Assembly (NCBI GenBank): GCA_021810815.1
Contig: JAJZHR010000038.1
Coordinates: 1 to 10,830, forward strand
Direction of reading: 5' to 3'
DNA from: Acidobacteriota bacterium
GTDB lineage: Bacteria; Acidobacteriota; Terriglobia; Terriglobales; Acidobacteriaceae
DNA: 10,830 nucleotides
Of the stretch, positions 1 to 5,785 are shown in pieces. The notes below the pieces were generated by a model. The model was not told the origin of the DNA, made no database searches, and was given only the letters and a program-made list of their open reading frames with translations. Numbering within the stretch: position 1 is the stretch's first letter; the number at the start of each line of letters is the position of its first letter. The position numbers and the translations under genes were made by a program.

Positions 1-1
1 A

Positions 2-472
2 GCGAGCGGACGCACGCCCTATGTGCTCGGGGCAATGGAATACGCGAGGGGACTCGGCGCGCTGACCATCGGCCTGAGCTGCGTTCCCGGCTCCCGCCTC
101 GCGTTTGCCGCGGAGATCGCAATTACACCAGCGACCGGTCCCGAGGTCATCACCGGGTCAACGCGCATGAAGGCGGGCACCGCCACCAAGCTGGTGCTGA
201 ACATGCTCTCCACAGGCGTGATGATCCGCACGGGCCACGTCTATGGCAATCTGATGGTGAACGTGCAGCCCACGAATGCGAAGCTCGTTGACCGGGCAGA
301 GCGCATCATCGCCGCAGCGACGGGATGCGACGCCGCGACAGCGGCTGGCCTGCTGCAGGAGGCTGGCTCGGTAAAGGCGGCGGTTGTCATGCGCAGGCTT
401 GGCCTCGCGCGCGAACAGGCGGAGGCGAAACTCGCCGCAGCGAACGGGCGTTTGCGCGATGCTCTGCGGTAG
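2..472 (+). CDS. murQ: N-acetylmuramic acid 6-phosphate etherase MurQ, C-terminal part (5' end outside window)
   Basis: MurQ cleaves the D-lactyl ether of N-acetylmuramate 6-phosphate to GlcNAc-6-phosphate in cytoplasmic murein recycling. The reading frame is open from base 2, and its 156 visible residues begin with ASGRTPY, typical of the SIS (sugar isomerase) fold of this family. They continue through the signature ITGSTRMKAGTATKLVLN and then a C-terminal helical region (ATGCDAATAAGLLQEAG, then VKAAVVMRRLG) of the kind that closes MurQ proteins. About half of the usual ~300 residues is missing to the left, including the family's catalytic glutamates, so activity cannot be judged. The TAG stop is 40 bases before the carboxyltransferase gene. 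No other murein-recycling gene is visible. A related SIS protein such as a glucokinase regulatory protein-like etherase is the only alternative; the signature fits MurQ well. Confidence 0.93.
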   Translation, partial: ASGRTPYVLGAMEYARGLGALTIGLSCVPGSRLAFAAEIAITPATGPEVITGSTRMKAGTATKLVLNMLSTGVMIRTGHVYGNLMVNVQPTNAKLVDRAERIIAAATGCDAATAAGLLQEAGSVKAAVVMRRLGLAREQAEAKLAAANGRLRDALR

Positions 473-477
473 CGCGC
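454..477 (+). other. GC-rich hairpin over the murQ stop codon
   Basis: A 5-bp GC stem (454-458 with 473-477), one mismatch and three further pairs enclose a 6-base loop. The stop codon (470-472) lies in the right arm. No T-tract follows, so it is not a standard intrinsic terminator. In such GC-rich sequence a stem of this kind may be chance. Confidence 0.25.
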
Positions 478-494
478 CGGACACAGGACTCCGC

Positions 495-503
495 TGCTAG
501 AAT
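495..503 (+). promoter_or_regulatory. Extended -10 element (TGCTAGAAT) just before pccB
   Basis: TGC followed by TAGAAT matches the extended -10 consensus (TGnTATAAT) at all but one of its defined bases, and it lies 9 bases before the ATG at 513. No -35 hexamer is evident 16-19 bases upstream, which extended -10 promoters can tolerate. The predicted start point (about 510) would leave an mRNA leader of only 0-3 bases. There is no Shine-Dalgarno sequence before this ATG, which agrees with leaderless initiation. This is inferred from position only. Confidence 0.35.
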
Positions 504-512
504 CGCTCTCTT

Positions 513-2123
513 ATGAGCGAACATGACAAATTGAAAGAGCTTTCCCTAAGGCACGAACAGGCCGAAACGGGCGGTGGCGCGGCGCGACGGGAGCGCGAGC
601 GGCTGGCGGGCAAAATGAGCGTGCGCGAGCGCATCGAATTCCTGCTGGACGACGGCAGCTTCGAGGAGACGGACAAGTTCGTCACGCACCGCTGCAACGA
701 CTTCGGCATGGACGCCGAGCGGGTTCCCGGCGACGGCTTCGTGACCGGGTACGGCCGCATCGAGGGCCGCGTGGTGTTCGTCTTCGCGCAGGACTTCACC
801 GTCTTCGGCGGCAGCCTGAGCGAGACCAACGCGGCCAAGATCGTCAAGCTGATGGACACGGCCATGCGCGTGGGCGCTCCCATCATCGGCCTGAACGACT
901 CGGGTGGAGCTCGCATCCAGGAGGGCGTTGTTTCGCTCGCCGGATATGCTGACATCTTCCTGCGCAACACGCTGGCTTCGGGAGTGATCCCGCAGATTTC
1001 CGCCATTCTTGGCCCGTGCGCCGGTGGCGCTGTCTACTCGCCCGCCATCACCGACTTCACCCTGATGACGGAGAAGACCAGCTACATGTTCGTCACCGGG
1101 CCGGACGTGATCAAGACCGTGACGCACGAGGACGTCAGCAAAGACACGCTCGGCGGCGCTGCGACGCACAACGAAATCTCCGGCGTGGCTCACTTCATGG
1201 CTCATGACGACGCGGAATGCCTTGCCATGGTGCGCGAACTGCTCAGCTTTCTGCCCTCAAACAATCTGGACGACCCTCCGCGCAAGCCGTGCAGCGACCC
1301 TGCCGACCGCGCCGACGCAGCGCTCGACTCCATTATCCCGGCGGAGAGCAACCAGCCCTACGACATCAAAGCCGTCATCGCCCGCGTGGTGGACGACGGC
1401 TATTTCTTCGAGGTCCACGAGCATTTCGCGCGCAACATCGTGGTCGGCTTCGCGCGCATGAGCGGACGGCCAGTGGGCATCGTCGCCAATCAGCCAGCGC
1501 ACCTGGCCGGAGTGCTGGACATCGACGCCAGCGTGAAAGGAGCGCGTTTCGTCCGCTTCTGCGATGCGTTCAACATCCCTCTCATCACGTTCGAGGACGT
1601 CCCGGGATTCCTGCCGGGAACGCAGCAGGAGCACGGAGGCATCATCCGCCACGGCGCCAAGCTGCTCTACGCCTTCGCCGAAGCGACCGTTCCCAAGATG
1701 ACCGTGATCACGCGCAAGGCCTACGGCGGGGCCTACTGCGTGATGAGCTCGAAGCACATCCGCACAGACGTGAACCTGGCGTGGCCCACGGCGGAGATCG
1801 CCGTCATGGGGCCGGAAGGAGCGGTGAACATCGTCTACAAGAGGGAACTGGAGGCGGCGGTGCGGCGGGCAGAGGCGGTATGGCCGTCCGGCAGGCCCTT
1901 CACCGAGGCAGAAAAGCTGACGATCCTGGCCGAAGTGAGGAAGGAGAAAGTGGATGAATTCCGCGACCGCTTCGCCAATCCCTATGTCGCCGCAGAGCGC
2001 GGGTACGTTGACGCCGTGATCCATCCCAAGGAAACGCGACGCCGCCTGAACACCGCCCTGGACATGCTCAGCGGCAAACGTGACAAAAACCCGCCTAAAA
2101 AGCACGGCAATATCCCTCTATGA
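513..2123 (+). CDS. pccB: Acyl-CoA carboxylase carboxyltransferase (beta) subunit, propionyl-CoA carboxylase type
   Basis: This 536-residue protein is the carboxyltransferase half of a biotin-dependent acyl-CoA carboxylase; it moves CO2 from carboxybiotin to propionyl-CoA or a similar acyl-CoA in the cytoplasm. The full double crotonase-like architecture is present. The N-terminal domain has NDSGGARIQEGV (~128-139) and GPCAGGAVYSPAITDF (~167-182). The C-terminal domain has EDVPGFLPGTQQEHGGIIRHG (~361-381) and ITRKAYGGAYCVMSSK (~399-414), followed by NLAWPTAEIAVMGPEGAVN (~421-439). Both glycine-rich oxyanion-hole segments look intact, and the length is normal for PccB. Asp419 in TDVNLAWP may align with the substrate-specificity aspartate of Streptomyces PccB, which would favour propionyl-CoA, but I could not align them. 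No biotin carboxylase/BCCP (pccA), epimerase or mutase gene is adjacent. The ATG at 513 matches family N-termini but has no Shine-Dalgarno. Methylcrotonyl-CoA or generic acyl-CoA specificity remains possible. Confidence 0.92.
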   Translation: MSEHDKLKELSLRHEQAETGGGAARRERERLAGKMSVRERIEFLLDDGSFEETDKFVTHRCNDFGMDAERVPGDGFVTGYGRIEGRVVFVFAQDFTVFGGSLSETNAAKIVKLMDTAMRVGAPIIGLNDSGGARIQEGVVSLAGYADIFLRNTLASGVIPQISAILGPCAGGAVYSPAITDFTLMTEKTSYMFVTGPDVIKTVTHEDVSKDTLGGAATHNEISGVAHFMAHDDAECLAMVRELLSFLPSNNLDDPPRKPCSDPADRADAALDSIIPAESNQPYDIKAVIARVVDDGYFFEVHEHFARNIVVGFARMSGRPVGIVANQPAHLAGVLDIDASVKGARFVRFCDAFNIPLITFEDVPGFLPGTQQEHGGIIRHGAKLLYAFAEATVPKMTVITRKAYGGAYCVMSSKHIRTDVNLAWPTAEIAVMGPEGAVNIVYKRELEAAVRRAEAVWPSGRPFTEAEKLTILAEVRKEKVDEFRDRFANPYVAAERGYVDAVIHPKETRRRLNTALDMLSGKRDKNPPKKHGNIPL

Positions 2124-2155
2124 AATCAACAAGCTTCCGACCGCTATCGCCCCAT

Positions 2156-2184
2156 AAATCCCTATAGGATTTGTCTTCCCTATT
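2156..2184 (+). terminator. Possible weak terminator downstream of pccB
   Basis: AAATCC and GGATTT (2156-2161 and 2167-2172) form a 6-bp stem with a 5-base loop, followed by a pyrimidine-rich stretch GTCTTCCCTATT. It lies 32 bases after the pccB stop. The stem is short and AT-rich and the T-run is interrupted, so termination is plausible but weak. Confidence 0.35.
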
Positions 2185-2210
2185 GCAGCGCTATCGTAGT
2201 ACCGTATTAG
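2183..2210 (+). promoter_or_regulatory. Candidate promoter for the GGDEF-EAL gene
   Basis: TTGCAG (2183-2188) and TATTAG (2205-2210) are separated by 16 bases. Each matches the sigma-70 consensus at four of six positions. The predicted start point, near 2217, coincides with the left arm of the inverted repeat at 2217-2241. The resulting leader before the chosen ATG would be about 130 bases. Confidence 0.3.
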
Positions 2211-2216
2211 CTGTTC

Positions 2217-2241
2217 AGGTAATCAACAAAATAGATTACCT
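2217..2241. promoter_or_regulatory. Perfect 8-bp inverted repeat, possible operator
   Basis: AGGTAATC (2217-2224) and GATTACCT (2234-2241) are perfect inverted copies separated by 9 AT-rich bases. This intergenic DNA is much more AT-rich than the flanking genes. As DNA, the arms are roughly two helical turns across in total, as for a dimeric repressor site. As RNA, it would form a hairpin at the very 5' end of the predicted transcript. No regulator gene is adjacent. Confidence 0.45.
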
Positions 2242-2261
2242 AAGTGTGTAACCATCAGTCG

Positions 2262-2296
2262 AACTGTCATCAGTTTGCTGAGAGGGTGTTCTCGCA
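2262..2296 (+). other. Two adjacent small hairpins in the leader of the GGDEF-EAL gene
   Basis: The first stem pairs AACTG (2262-2266) with CAGTT (2271-2275) around a TCAT loop. Directly next to it, TGC-T-GAGA (2276-2283) pairs with TCTCGCA (2290-2296), giving seven pairs with one bulged T and a 6-base loop. They lie 50-85 bases before the chosen start codon. I recognise no known riboswitch class here. Confidence 0.3.
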
Positions 2297-2347
2297 CGGG
2301 CTCAATCTGGAAACAAGTCATTGCTGCTCGATGTTTGGGCATTGGGC

Positions 2348-4687
2348 ATGGCTGCGGCTCGAGCAAAACCCAGGATTTTCCACCGTATTCCAGCACAGAT
2401 GATTACATCCTGGTTTGAGCAGATGATCGAGAAGTGCTCTGGCACAGGTGCTTATGGCACCGTTGCCGCCTCCCTGGCGGCTCTGCCCCGGCTAGGCTTC
2501 TTCAAATCCCGCCGGCAAAAACAAGTTGATGCGGCTGCGGAACAGGAGCACGCGCGTTTTCTGGCAGCCGCAGAAAGCAGCCTGAATGGCTTCTTCATCT
2601 TCGAGTCCGTGCGAGACACGGCGGGCGAGATCGTCGATTTTCGTTTCTGCTACATGAACGCGAACGCCGAGAAGTTGGTGCGACGGCCGCGCTCCGAGCT
2701 GATCGGGAAACTGCTGTGCGTCGAGTTGCCGATCCATCGAACCGAGGGCTGCTTCGAGAGATATCGCAAAGTGGTTTTGACGGGCGAGTCGTTGTGCGAG
2801 GAAATGCCAATCTCGAATGCGCAGATCAGCGCCTCCTGGATCCGCCATCAGGTGGTCAAGCTCGGCGACGGCATCGCGATCACAACATGCGACCTGAGCG
2901 AGACGAAGAAGACGAAGGAGCAATACAGGCAGCTTGCCGAGTTCACCAACTCTCTCTTTGAGAATGCTCCCTTCAGCATGATCGCCACCGATACGACAGG
3001 CCTGATCACGGCGGTCAATCGCGCCGGGGAAGGCTTGTCCCAATACAGGCGGGAAGAATTGGTTGGCAAGGTGAGGCTGACCGAGTTGCATGACCCTGAG
3101 GAGATGACTTCGAGGCTGGCCACAATGGGGGACAGCAGCCCGGATGCGGATCTCTTCACCTTGTTCACGGCAAAGCCCCGTCGCGGCGAGTTGGAGGAGA
3201 GCGAATGGTCCTACGTGCGGAAGGATGGAGCGAAATTGCCCGTCAACGAGGCTGTGACGGCGATATGCTCCACCTCCGGAGAGGTCACCGGGTTCATCAG
3301 CATCACGTTTGACATCACCGACAGGAAGCAACTGATCGACTATGTGAGGCACCTGGCGACCCATGACCAACTGACCGGGCTGATCGGACGCGCGCTGCTC
3401 GAGGACCGCATCGCGCAGGCCATCGGGCGCGCCAAGCGGTACAGAACCAAGGTCGCCGTCTTCCTGCTGGATCTGGACCACTTCAAGCGCGTCAACGATT
3501 CGCTGGGCCACTCTGCCGGCGACCAGATTTTGCGCGAGGTTGCCGACCGCCTGCGCCATTCCGTGCGCGGCTCCGACAGCGTGGGGCGCATCGGCGGCGA
3601 TGAGTTTGTGGTGGTGATGCCGGACATCGAAAACCTTGCGGACGCGGAGGCCTGCGCCGCGAACCTGGTGCGCAGAGTGTCGGCCACCAGCTCCGTGGGC
3701 AACCATAGCATCCACATGACGAGCAGCGTTGGATGGTGCGTCTACCCGGACTTCGCTGAAAACAGCTCCAGCCTACTGAAGGGGGCGGACGATGCCATGT
3801 ATGCCGCAAAAGAGAACGGCGGCGACCAGCACCAGATGTTCTCCGGTCCGCTGGCGCGCGACAACTCGAACCGGCTGCTGCTGGAACATGCCCTGCGCAC
3901 AGTGCTGGACAGGAAGGAATTGCTTCTCCACTACCAGCCGCAGGTCTGCTTCGCCAGCGGACGCGTGACCGGCATGGAGGCGCTTGTGCGCTGGAACCAC
4001 CCGGAGCTTGGCCTTGTCTCCCCGGCCCAATTCATTCCCTTGGCAGAGGAGACGGGCCTGATCATCCCTATCGGCGAATGGGTGCTGCGCCAGGCCTGCC
4101 GCGAGGCCGCATGGATACAGGCGCAAACGGCCACAGAGATAACACTTTCTGTGAATCTATCGCCCCGGCAACTGCGCCAGAAGAGTTTTTTGAGGGTCAT
4201 CAGCAGCGCCTTGGAAGAAAGCGGCTTTCCGGCACGCAATCTTGAGATCGAAATCACGGAGAGCACGCTGATGCAGAACTCCGCAGCCAGCGCAGAGATG
4301 CTGCAGGATATACGATCACTCGGCTGCCGCATCGCTATCGACGATTTCGGAACCGGCTTCTGCAGCTTTTCCTATCTGCTCGAGTACCAGGTGGACCGGT
4401 TGAAGATCGACCAGACCTTCGTGAAGAAGGCGGTGACCGACCCGAACGCCGCCGCCGTGGTCCGCGCCATCATCGCCATGTCCCACGGATTGAACATTAA
4501 AGTAGTGGCGGAGGGCGTGGAAACGGTCGAGCAATTGCGGTTCCTAGTGCGGCGCAAGTGCGACGAGGCTCAGGGATATTTCTTCGCCAGGCCCGCGAGC
4601 GCGGAGGAGTTCCCCGCCGTGATGGAGACCATCCGCCTGATGCAGAGCAGCGGCTGGATGATGGAGCAAGCTCCATCTCCCGCCTGA
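2348..4687 (+). CDS. PAS-GGDEF-EAL cyclic-di-GMP diguanylate cyclase/phosphodiesterase
   Basis: A two-domain c-di-GMP enzyme: GGDEF domains make c-di-GMP from GTP, EAL domains hydrolyse it to pGpG. From this start (779 residues) there is an unassigned N-terminus (~1-65), a PAS-like sensor (~75-185), a second PAS with trailing PAC (~200-325, ending ISITFDITDRKQL), GGDEF (~335-500) and EAL (~510-770). The cyclase site GGDEF (~416-420) is intact, with the inhibitory RxxD motif (RGSD) exactly five residues upstream. The EAL side keeps EALVRW (~544), VNLSPRQ, EIEITES, IDDFGTG, LKID and VAEGVET, so both activities are possible. No membrane segment is evident, so it is probably cytosolic. It stands alone, convergent with the ComEA-like gene. 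The start is uncertain: TTG 2321 has a weak GGAA upstream, ATG 2348 and ATG 2399 have no Shine-Dalgarno, and codons 2348-2398 have unusually low GC at third positions, hinting at 2399. Confidence 0.9.
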   Translation: MAAARAKPRIFHRIPAQMITSWFEQMIEKCSGTGAYGTVAASLAALPRLGFFKSRRQKQVDAAAEQEHARFLAAAESSLNGFFIFESVRDTAGEIVDFRFCYMNANAEKLVRRPRSELIGKLLCVELPIHRTEGCFERYRKVVLTGESLCEEMPISNAQISASWIRHQVVKLGDGIAITTCDLSETKKTKEQYRQLAEFTNSLFENAPFSMIATDTTGLITAVNRAGEGLSQYRREELVGKVRLTELHDPEEMTSRLATMGDSSPDADLFTLFTAKPRRGELEESEWSYVRKDGAKLPVNEAVTAICSTSGEVTGFISITFDITDRKQLIDYVRHLATHDQLTGLIGRALLEDRIAQAIGRAKRYRTKVAVFLLDLDHFKRVNDSLGHSAGDQILREVADRLRHSVRGSDSVGRIGGDEFVVVMPDIENLADAEACAANLVRRVSATSSVGNHSIHMTSSVGWCVYPDFAENSSSLLKGADDAMYAAKENGGDQHQMFSGPLARDNSNRLLLEHALRTVLDRKELLLHYQPQVCFASGRVTGMEALVRWNHPELGLVSPAQFIPLAEETGLIIPIGEWVLRQACREAAWIQAQTATEITLSVNLSPRQLRQKSFLRVISSALEESGFPARNLEIEITESTLMQNSAASAEMLQDIRSLGCRIAIDDFGTGFCSFSYLLEYQVDRLKIDQTFVKKAVTDPNAAAVVRAIIAMSHGLNIKVVAEGVETVEQLRFLVRRKCDEAQGYFFARPASAEEFPAVMETIRLMQSSGWMMEQAPSPA

Positions 4688-4689
4688 TC

Positions 4690-4706
4690 TGGCCCTGCCA
4701 CTTTTT
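4690..4706 (+). terminator. Possible short terminator after the GGDEF-EAL gene
   Basis: TGGC (4690-4693) and GCCA (4697-4700) form a 4-bp stem with a 3-base loop, followed at once by CTTTTT. It begins three bases after the stop codon. The stem is very short, so confidence is low despite the T-run. Confidence 0.3.
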
Positions 4707-4712
4707 CGGCGG

Positions 4713-4736
4713 ATCGACCTCACTTTTTCGGTCGAT
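4713..4736. other. Hairpin with the ComEA-like stop codon in its loop
   Basis: ATCGACC (4713-4719) and GGTCGAT (4730-4736) form a perfect 7-bp stem with a 10-base loop. On the minus strand the loop contains the TGA stop (4722-4720) of the helix-hairpin-helix gene. On the plus strand it lies in the tail of the GGDEF-EAL transcript and has T5 in the loop. It could act as an end-of-transcript structure for both convergent genes, though no T-tract follows it on either strand. Confidence 0.4.
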
Positions 4737-5091
4737 GCGCGATGATTTTGTCCGAGATGGCGGAATACGCCGACTCTGGCAGAATACCCCTCTTTTCGAG
4801 CTGGGTTTTCATGGTGTACGGGCGACCGGCGATGATGCGCGCGGCATATGCGTCGCCGATGCCCGGCAGGGCCTTCAATTGCGCGGCTGTCGCGGTGTTG
4901 ATGTCCAGCTTGCTCTGGTCCGCAGCGATTTTCTGCGAGATAGTCTGCTTCGCTACAGTCGGTTGCGAGGTCGCTGCTGCTGCCTGTGCAGGAGCGGAAT
5001 CATCAGCCGCGACAGCCAGCGGCGTTCCGCAGAGCAAGGTCGCGGAGAGAATGAAGAGCGTGGCAGAGCGCAGCATTGGGCGTTTCTCCAT
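4720..5091 (-). CDS. Exported helix-hairpin-helix (ComEA-type) protein
   Basis: A 123-residue protein with an N-terminal signal peptide: basic start MEKRPMLRS, hydrophobic ATLFILSATLLCG, likely cleavage after AVA near residue 28. An Ala/Gln/Thr-rich linker (~30-55) precedes a C-terminal double helix-hairpin-helix domain (~61-118), with LDINTATAAQLKALPGIG, then AYAARIIAGRPY and GILPESAYSAI. That is the fold ComEA uses to hold DNA in the periplasm during uptake, so a periplasmic DNA-binding role is likely by family, not proven. Cys21 is in LLC rather than a normal lipobox, so a lipoprotein is unlikely. No comEC or pilus gene is nearby. The ATG at 5091 is preferred because GGAG lies 5 bases upstream; ATG 5076 is an alternative with GGAG 8 bases away. 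The frame stays open upstream to a possible start at 5184, but that extension would put about 31 non-signal residues before the signal peptide. Confidence 0.82.
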   Translation of the reverse strand: MEKRPMLRSATLFILSATLLCGTPLAVAADDSAPAQAAAATSQPTVAKQTISQKIAADQSKLDINTATAAQLKALPGIGDAYAARIIAGRPYTMKTQLEKRGILPESAYSAISDKIIAHRPKK

Positions 5092-5212
5092 GGATTCTCC
5101 GAACCTACCTCGGGCGCGCCGACAGCGCATCGATTTTGAAGGAAGCGCCACCACCGTTGCGCGGGAACGCCAGCCGGTGGCCAACGAAATGGCAGCGGTC
5201 AGCCCGCGAGAC

Positions 5213-5596
5213 TCACAGCGTTGGGCGAGCGGCGAACAGACCCTCGAATGCCCTGCGGTACGCCCAGATCAGGAACGCCTCCAGAACGACGCACACCAGA
5301 GCCAGCGGAAGCCCCGCAGGAGCCAGCAGAAGGTGGAACAGGAAGATGTTGACGATGACCGGCCCGAGCAGCGTGAGCCCCAGCGGAACGAAGCGGCCCA
5401 CCAGCAGCAGAGCTCCGCTGACCACCTGAATCAAAGCCACGACGAACAGATAGCGGGAGGTGAACAAGATCCCCGCGAATCTTCCCGCATCGCCAGGCAG
5501 CGGCTGCATGGGCATGAAGTGGAGAAATGCGTTGAGACCAAAGACGAGGAAGATCAAACCGAGAAGAATCCGCGCAGCGAGGACGGCAACTTTCAT
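5213..5596 (-). CDS. DoxX-family four-helix membrane protein
   Basis: A 127-residue integral membrane protein with four hydrophobic segments at about 4-22, 47-66, 70-90 and 97-115. The pattern ARILLGLIFLVFGLNAF followed by a short amphipathic loop and GRFAGILFTSRYLF fits the DoxX superfamily of small bacterial membrane proteins. Named members are linked to quinone oxidoreductase or thiol-redox complexes, but most, probably including this one, have no known role. The start at ATG 5596 is chosen because AGGAG (5608-5604) sits 7 bases upstream. The in-frame ATGs at 5602 and 5617 are too close to, or upstream of, that site. It is divergent from yceD and 121 bases upstream of the ComEA-like gene on the same strand, so co-transcription of the two is possible. 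Confidence 0.85.
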   Translation of the reverse strand: MKVAVLAARILLGLIFLVFGLNAFLHFMPMQPLPGDAGRFAGILFTSRYLFVVALIQVVSGALLLVGRFVPLGLTLLGPVIVNIFLFHLLLAPAGLPLALVCVVLEAFLIWAYRRAFEGLFAARPTL

Positions 5597-5603
5597 GGGC
5601 ATG

Positions 5604-5608
5604 CTCCT
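5604..5608 (-). promoter_or_regulatory. Shine-Dalgarno AGGAG fixing the DoxX start
   Basis: On the minus strand AGGAG is followed by 7 bases and then the ATG at 5596. For the nearby ATG at 5602 the gap would be a single base, so 5596 is the functional start. Confidence 0.6.
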
Positions 5609-5653
5609 GTTAGGCATAGACTGAGCGCAAAGGTGAGTTGGGTAAGCGCCGCC

Positions 5654-5683
5654 AGTATAGGCCTGAACATGCGCAGTCGGTAA
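5654..5683 (-). promoter_or_regulatory. Candidate promoter for the DoxX gene
   Basis: On the minus strand TTACCG (5683-5678) and TATACT (5659-5654) are separated by 18 bases. The -10 matches five of six consensus positions. The predicted leader is about 50 bases before the ATG at 5596. It is back to back with the yceD promoter. Confidence 0.4.
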
Positions 5684-5686
5684 GCA

Positions 5687-5708
5687 AAATTCAAGAAATC
5701 TTGCATTT
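5687..5708. promoter_or_regulatory. 22-bp imperfect palindrome overlapping the yceD -35 box
   Basis: AAAT-t-CAAGA, two As, then TCTTG-c-ATTT form a dyad with nine matching pairs and one mismatch. Its right end overlaps the first two bases of the -35 hexamer at 5707. That is a typical place for a repressor site between two divergent promoters. No matching regulator is in the window. Confidence 0.4.
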
Positions 5709-5735
5709 GACGCGCCGCACGCCAGTCCATACCCT
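5707..5735 (+). promoter_or_regulatory. Sigma-70-like promoter for yceD-rpmF-plsX-fabD
   Basis: TTGACG (5707-5712) and TACCCT (5730-5735) have the ideal 17-base spacing. The -35 matches five of six positions and the -10 keeps the key T, A and final T. The predicted start point is about 5741-5743, giving a leader of about 45 bases before the preferred ATG at 5786. Confidence 0.5.
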
Positions 5736-5772
5736 TGAAGATGAACCGTGCTCCGGAGAAAAGAAGCGCGCC

Positions 5773-5777
5773 GGAGG
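5773..5777 (+). promoter_or_regulatory. Shine-Dalgarno GGAGG fixing the yceD start at 5786
   Basis: GGAGG followed by 8 bases precedes ATG 5786. The upstream in-frame starts (TTG 5735, ATG 5741) have no such site, and the protein from 5786 begins like known family members. Confidence 0.65.
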
Positions 5778-5785
5778 GACTGCCG

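Noticed and set aside
1257..2105. Minus-strand open frame opposite pccB
   Set aside because: Antisense shadow; the plus strand encodes a complete carboxyltransferase and the antisense product has no recognisable motif.
2277..2312. Sequence CTGAGAGGGTG resembling the CUGAGA element of a TPP riboswitch
   Set aside because: The other conserved TPP blocks (GGGGUGC before it and the CCUGAU/UAAUGCCAGCG region after it) are missing and the downstream gene is not a thiamin gene.
2217..2347. Cyclic-di-GMP riboswitch (GEMM) in the leader of the c-di-GMP enzyme
   Set aside because: Attractive by context, but I cannot find the conserved GEMM-I or c-di-GMP-II core sequences.
2492..3715. Long minus-strand open frame (about 400 codons) opposite the GGDEF-EAL gene
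   Set aside because: Antisense shadow of a GC-rich gene whose plus-strand product has a full set of domain motifs; the antisense product is rich in His, Arg and Gly without any recognisable fold.
5146..5182. Inverted repeat GCCACC/GGTGGC between the DoxX and ComEA-like genes
   Set aside because: Only six pairs with a loop of about 20 bases in GC-rich sequence and no T-tract; not distinguishable from chance.
4742..5683. Plus-strand open frame of about 300 codons across the ComEA-like and DoxX genes
   Set aside because: Its product is a low-complexity Glu/Gln/Arg-rich chain, the typical complement of the two minus-strand genes, which have signal peptide, membrane helices and Shine-Dalgarno sites.
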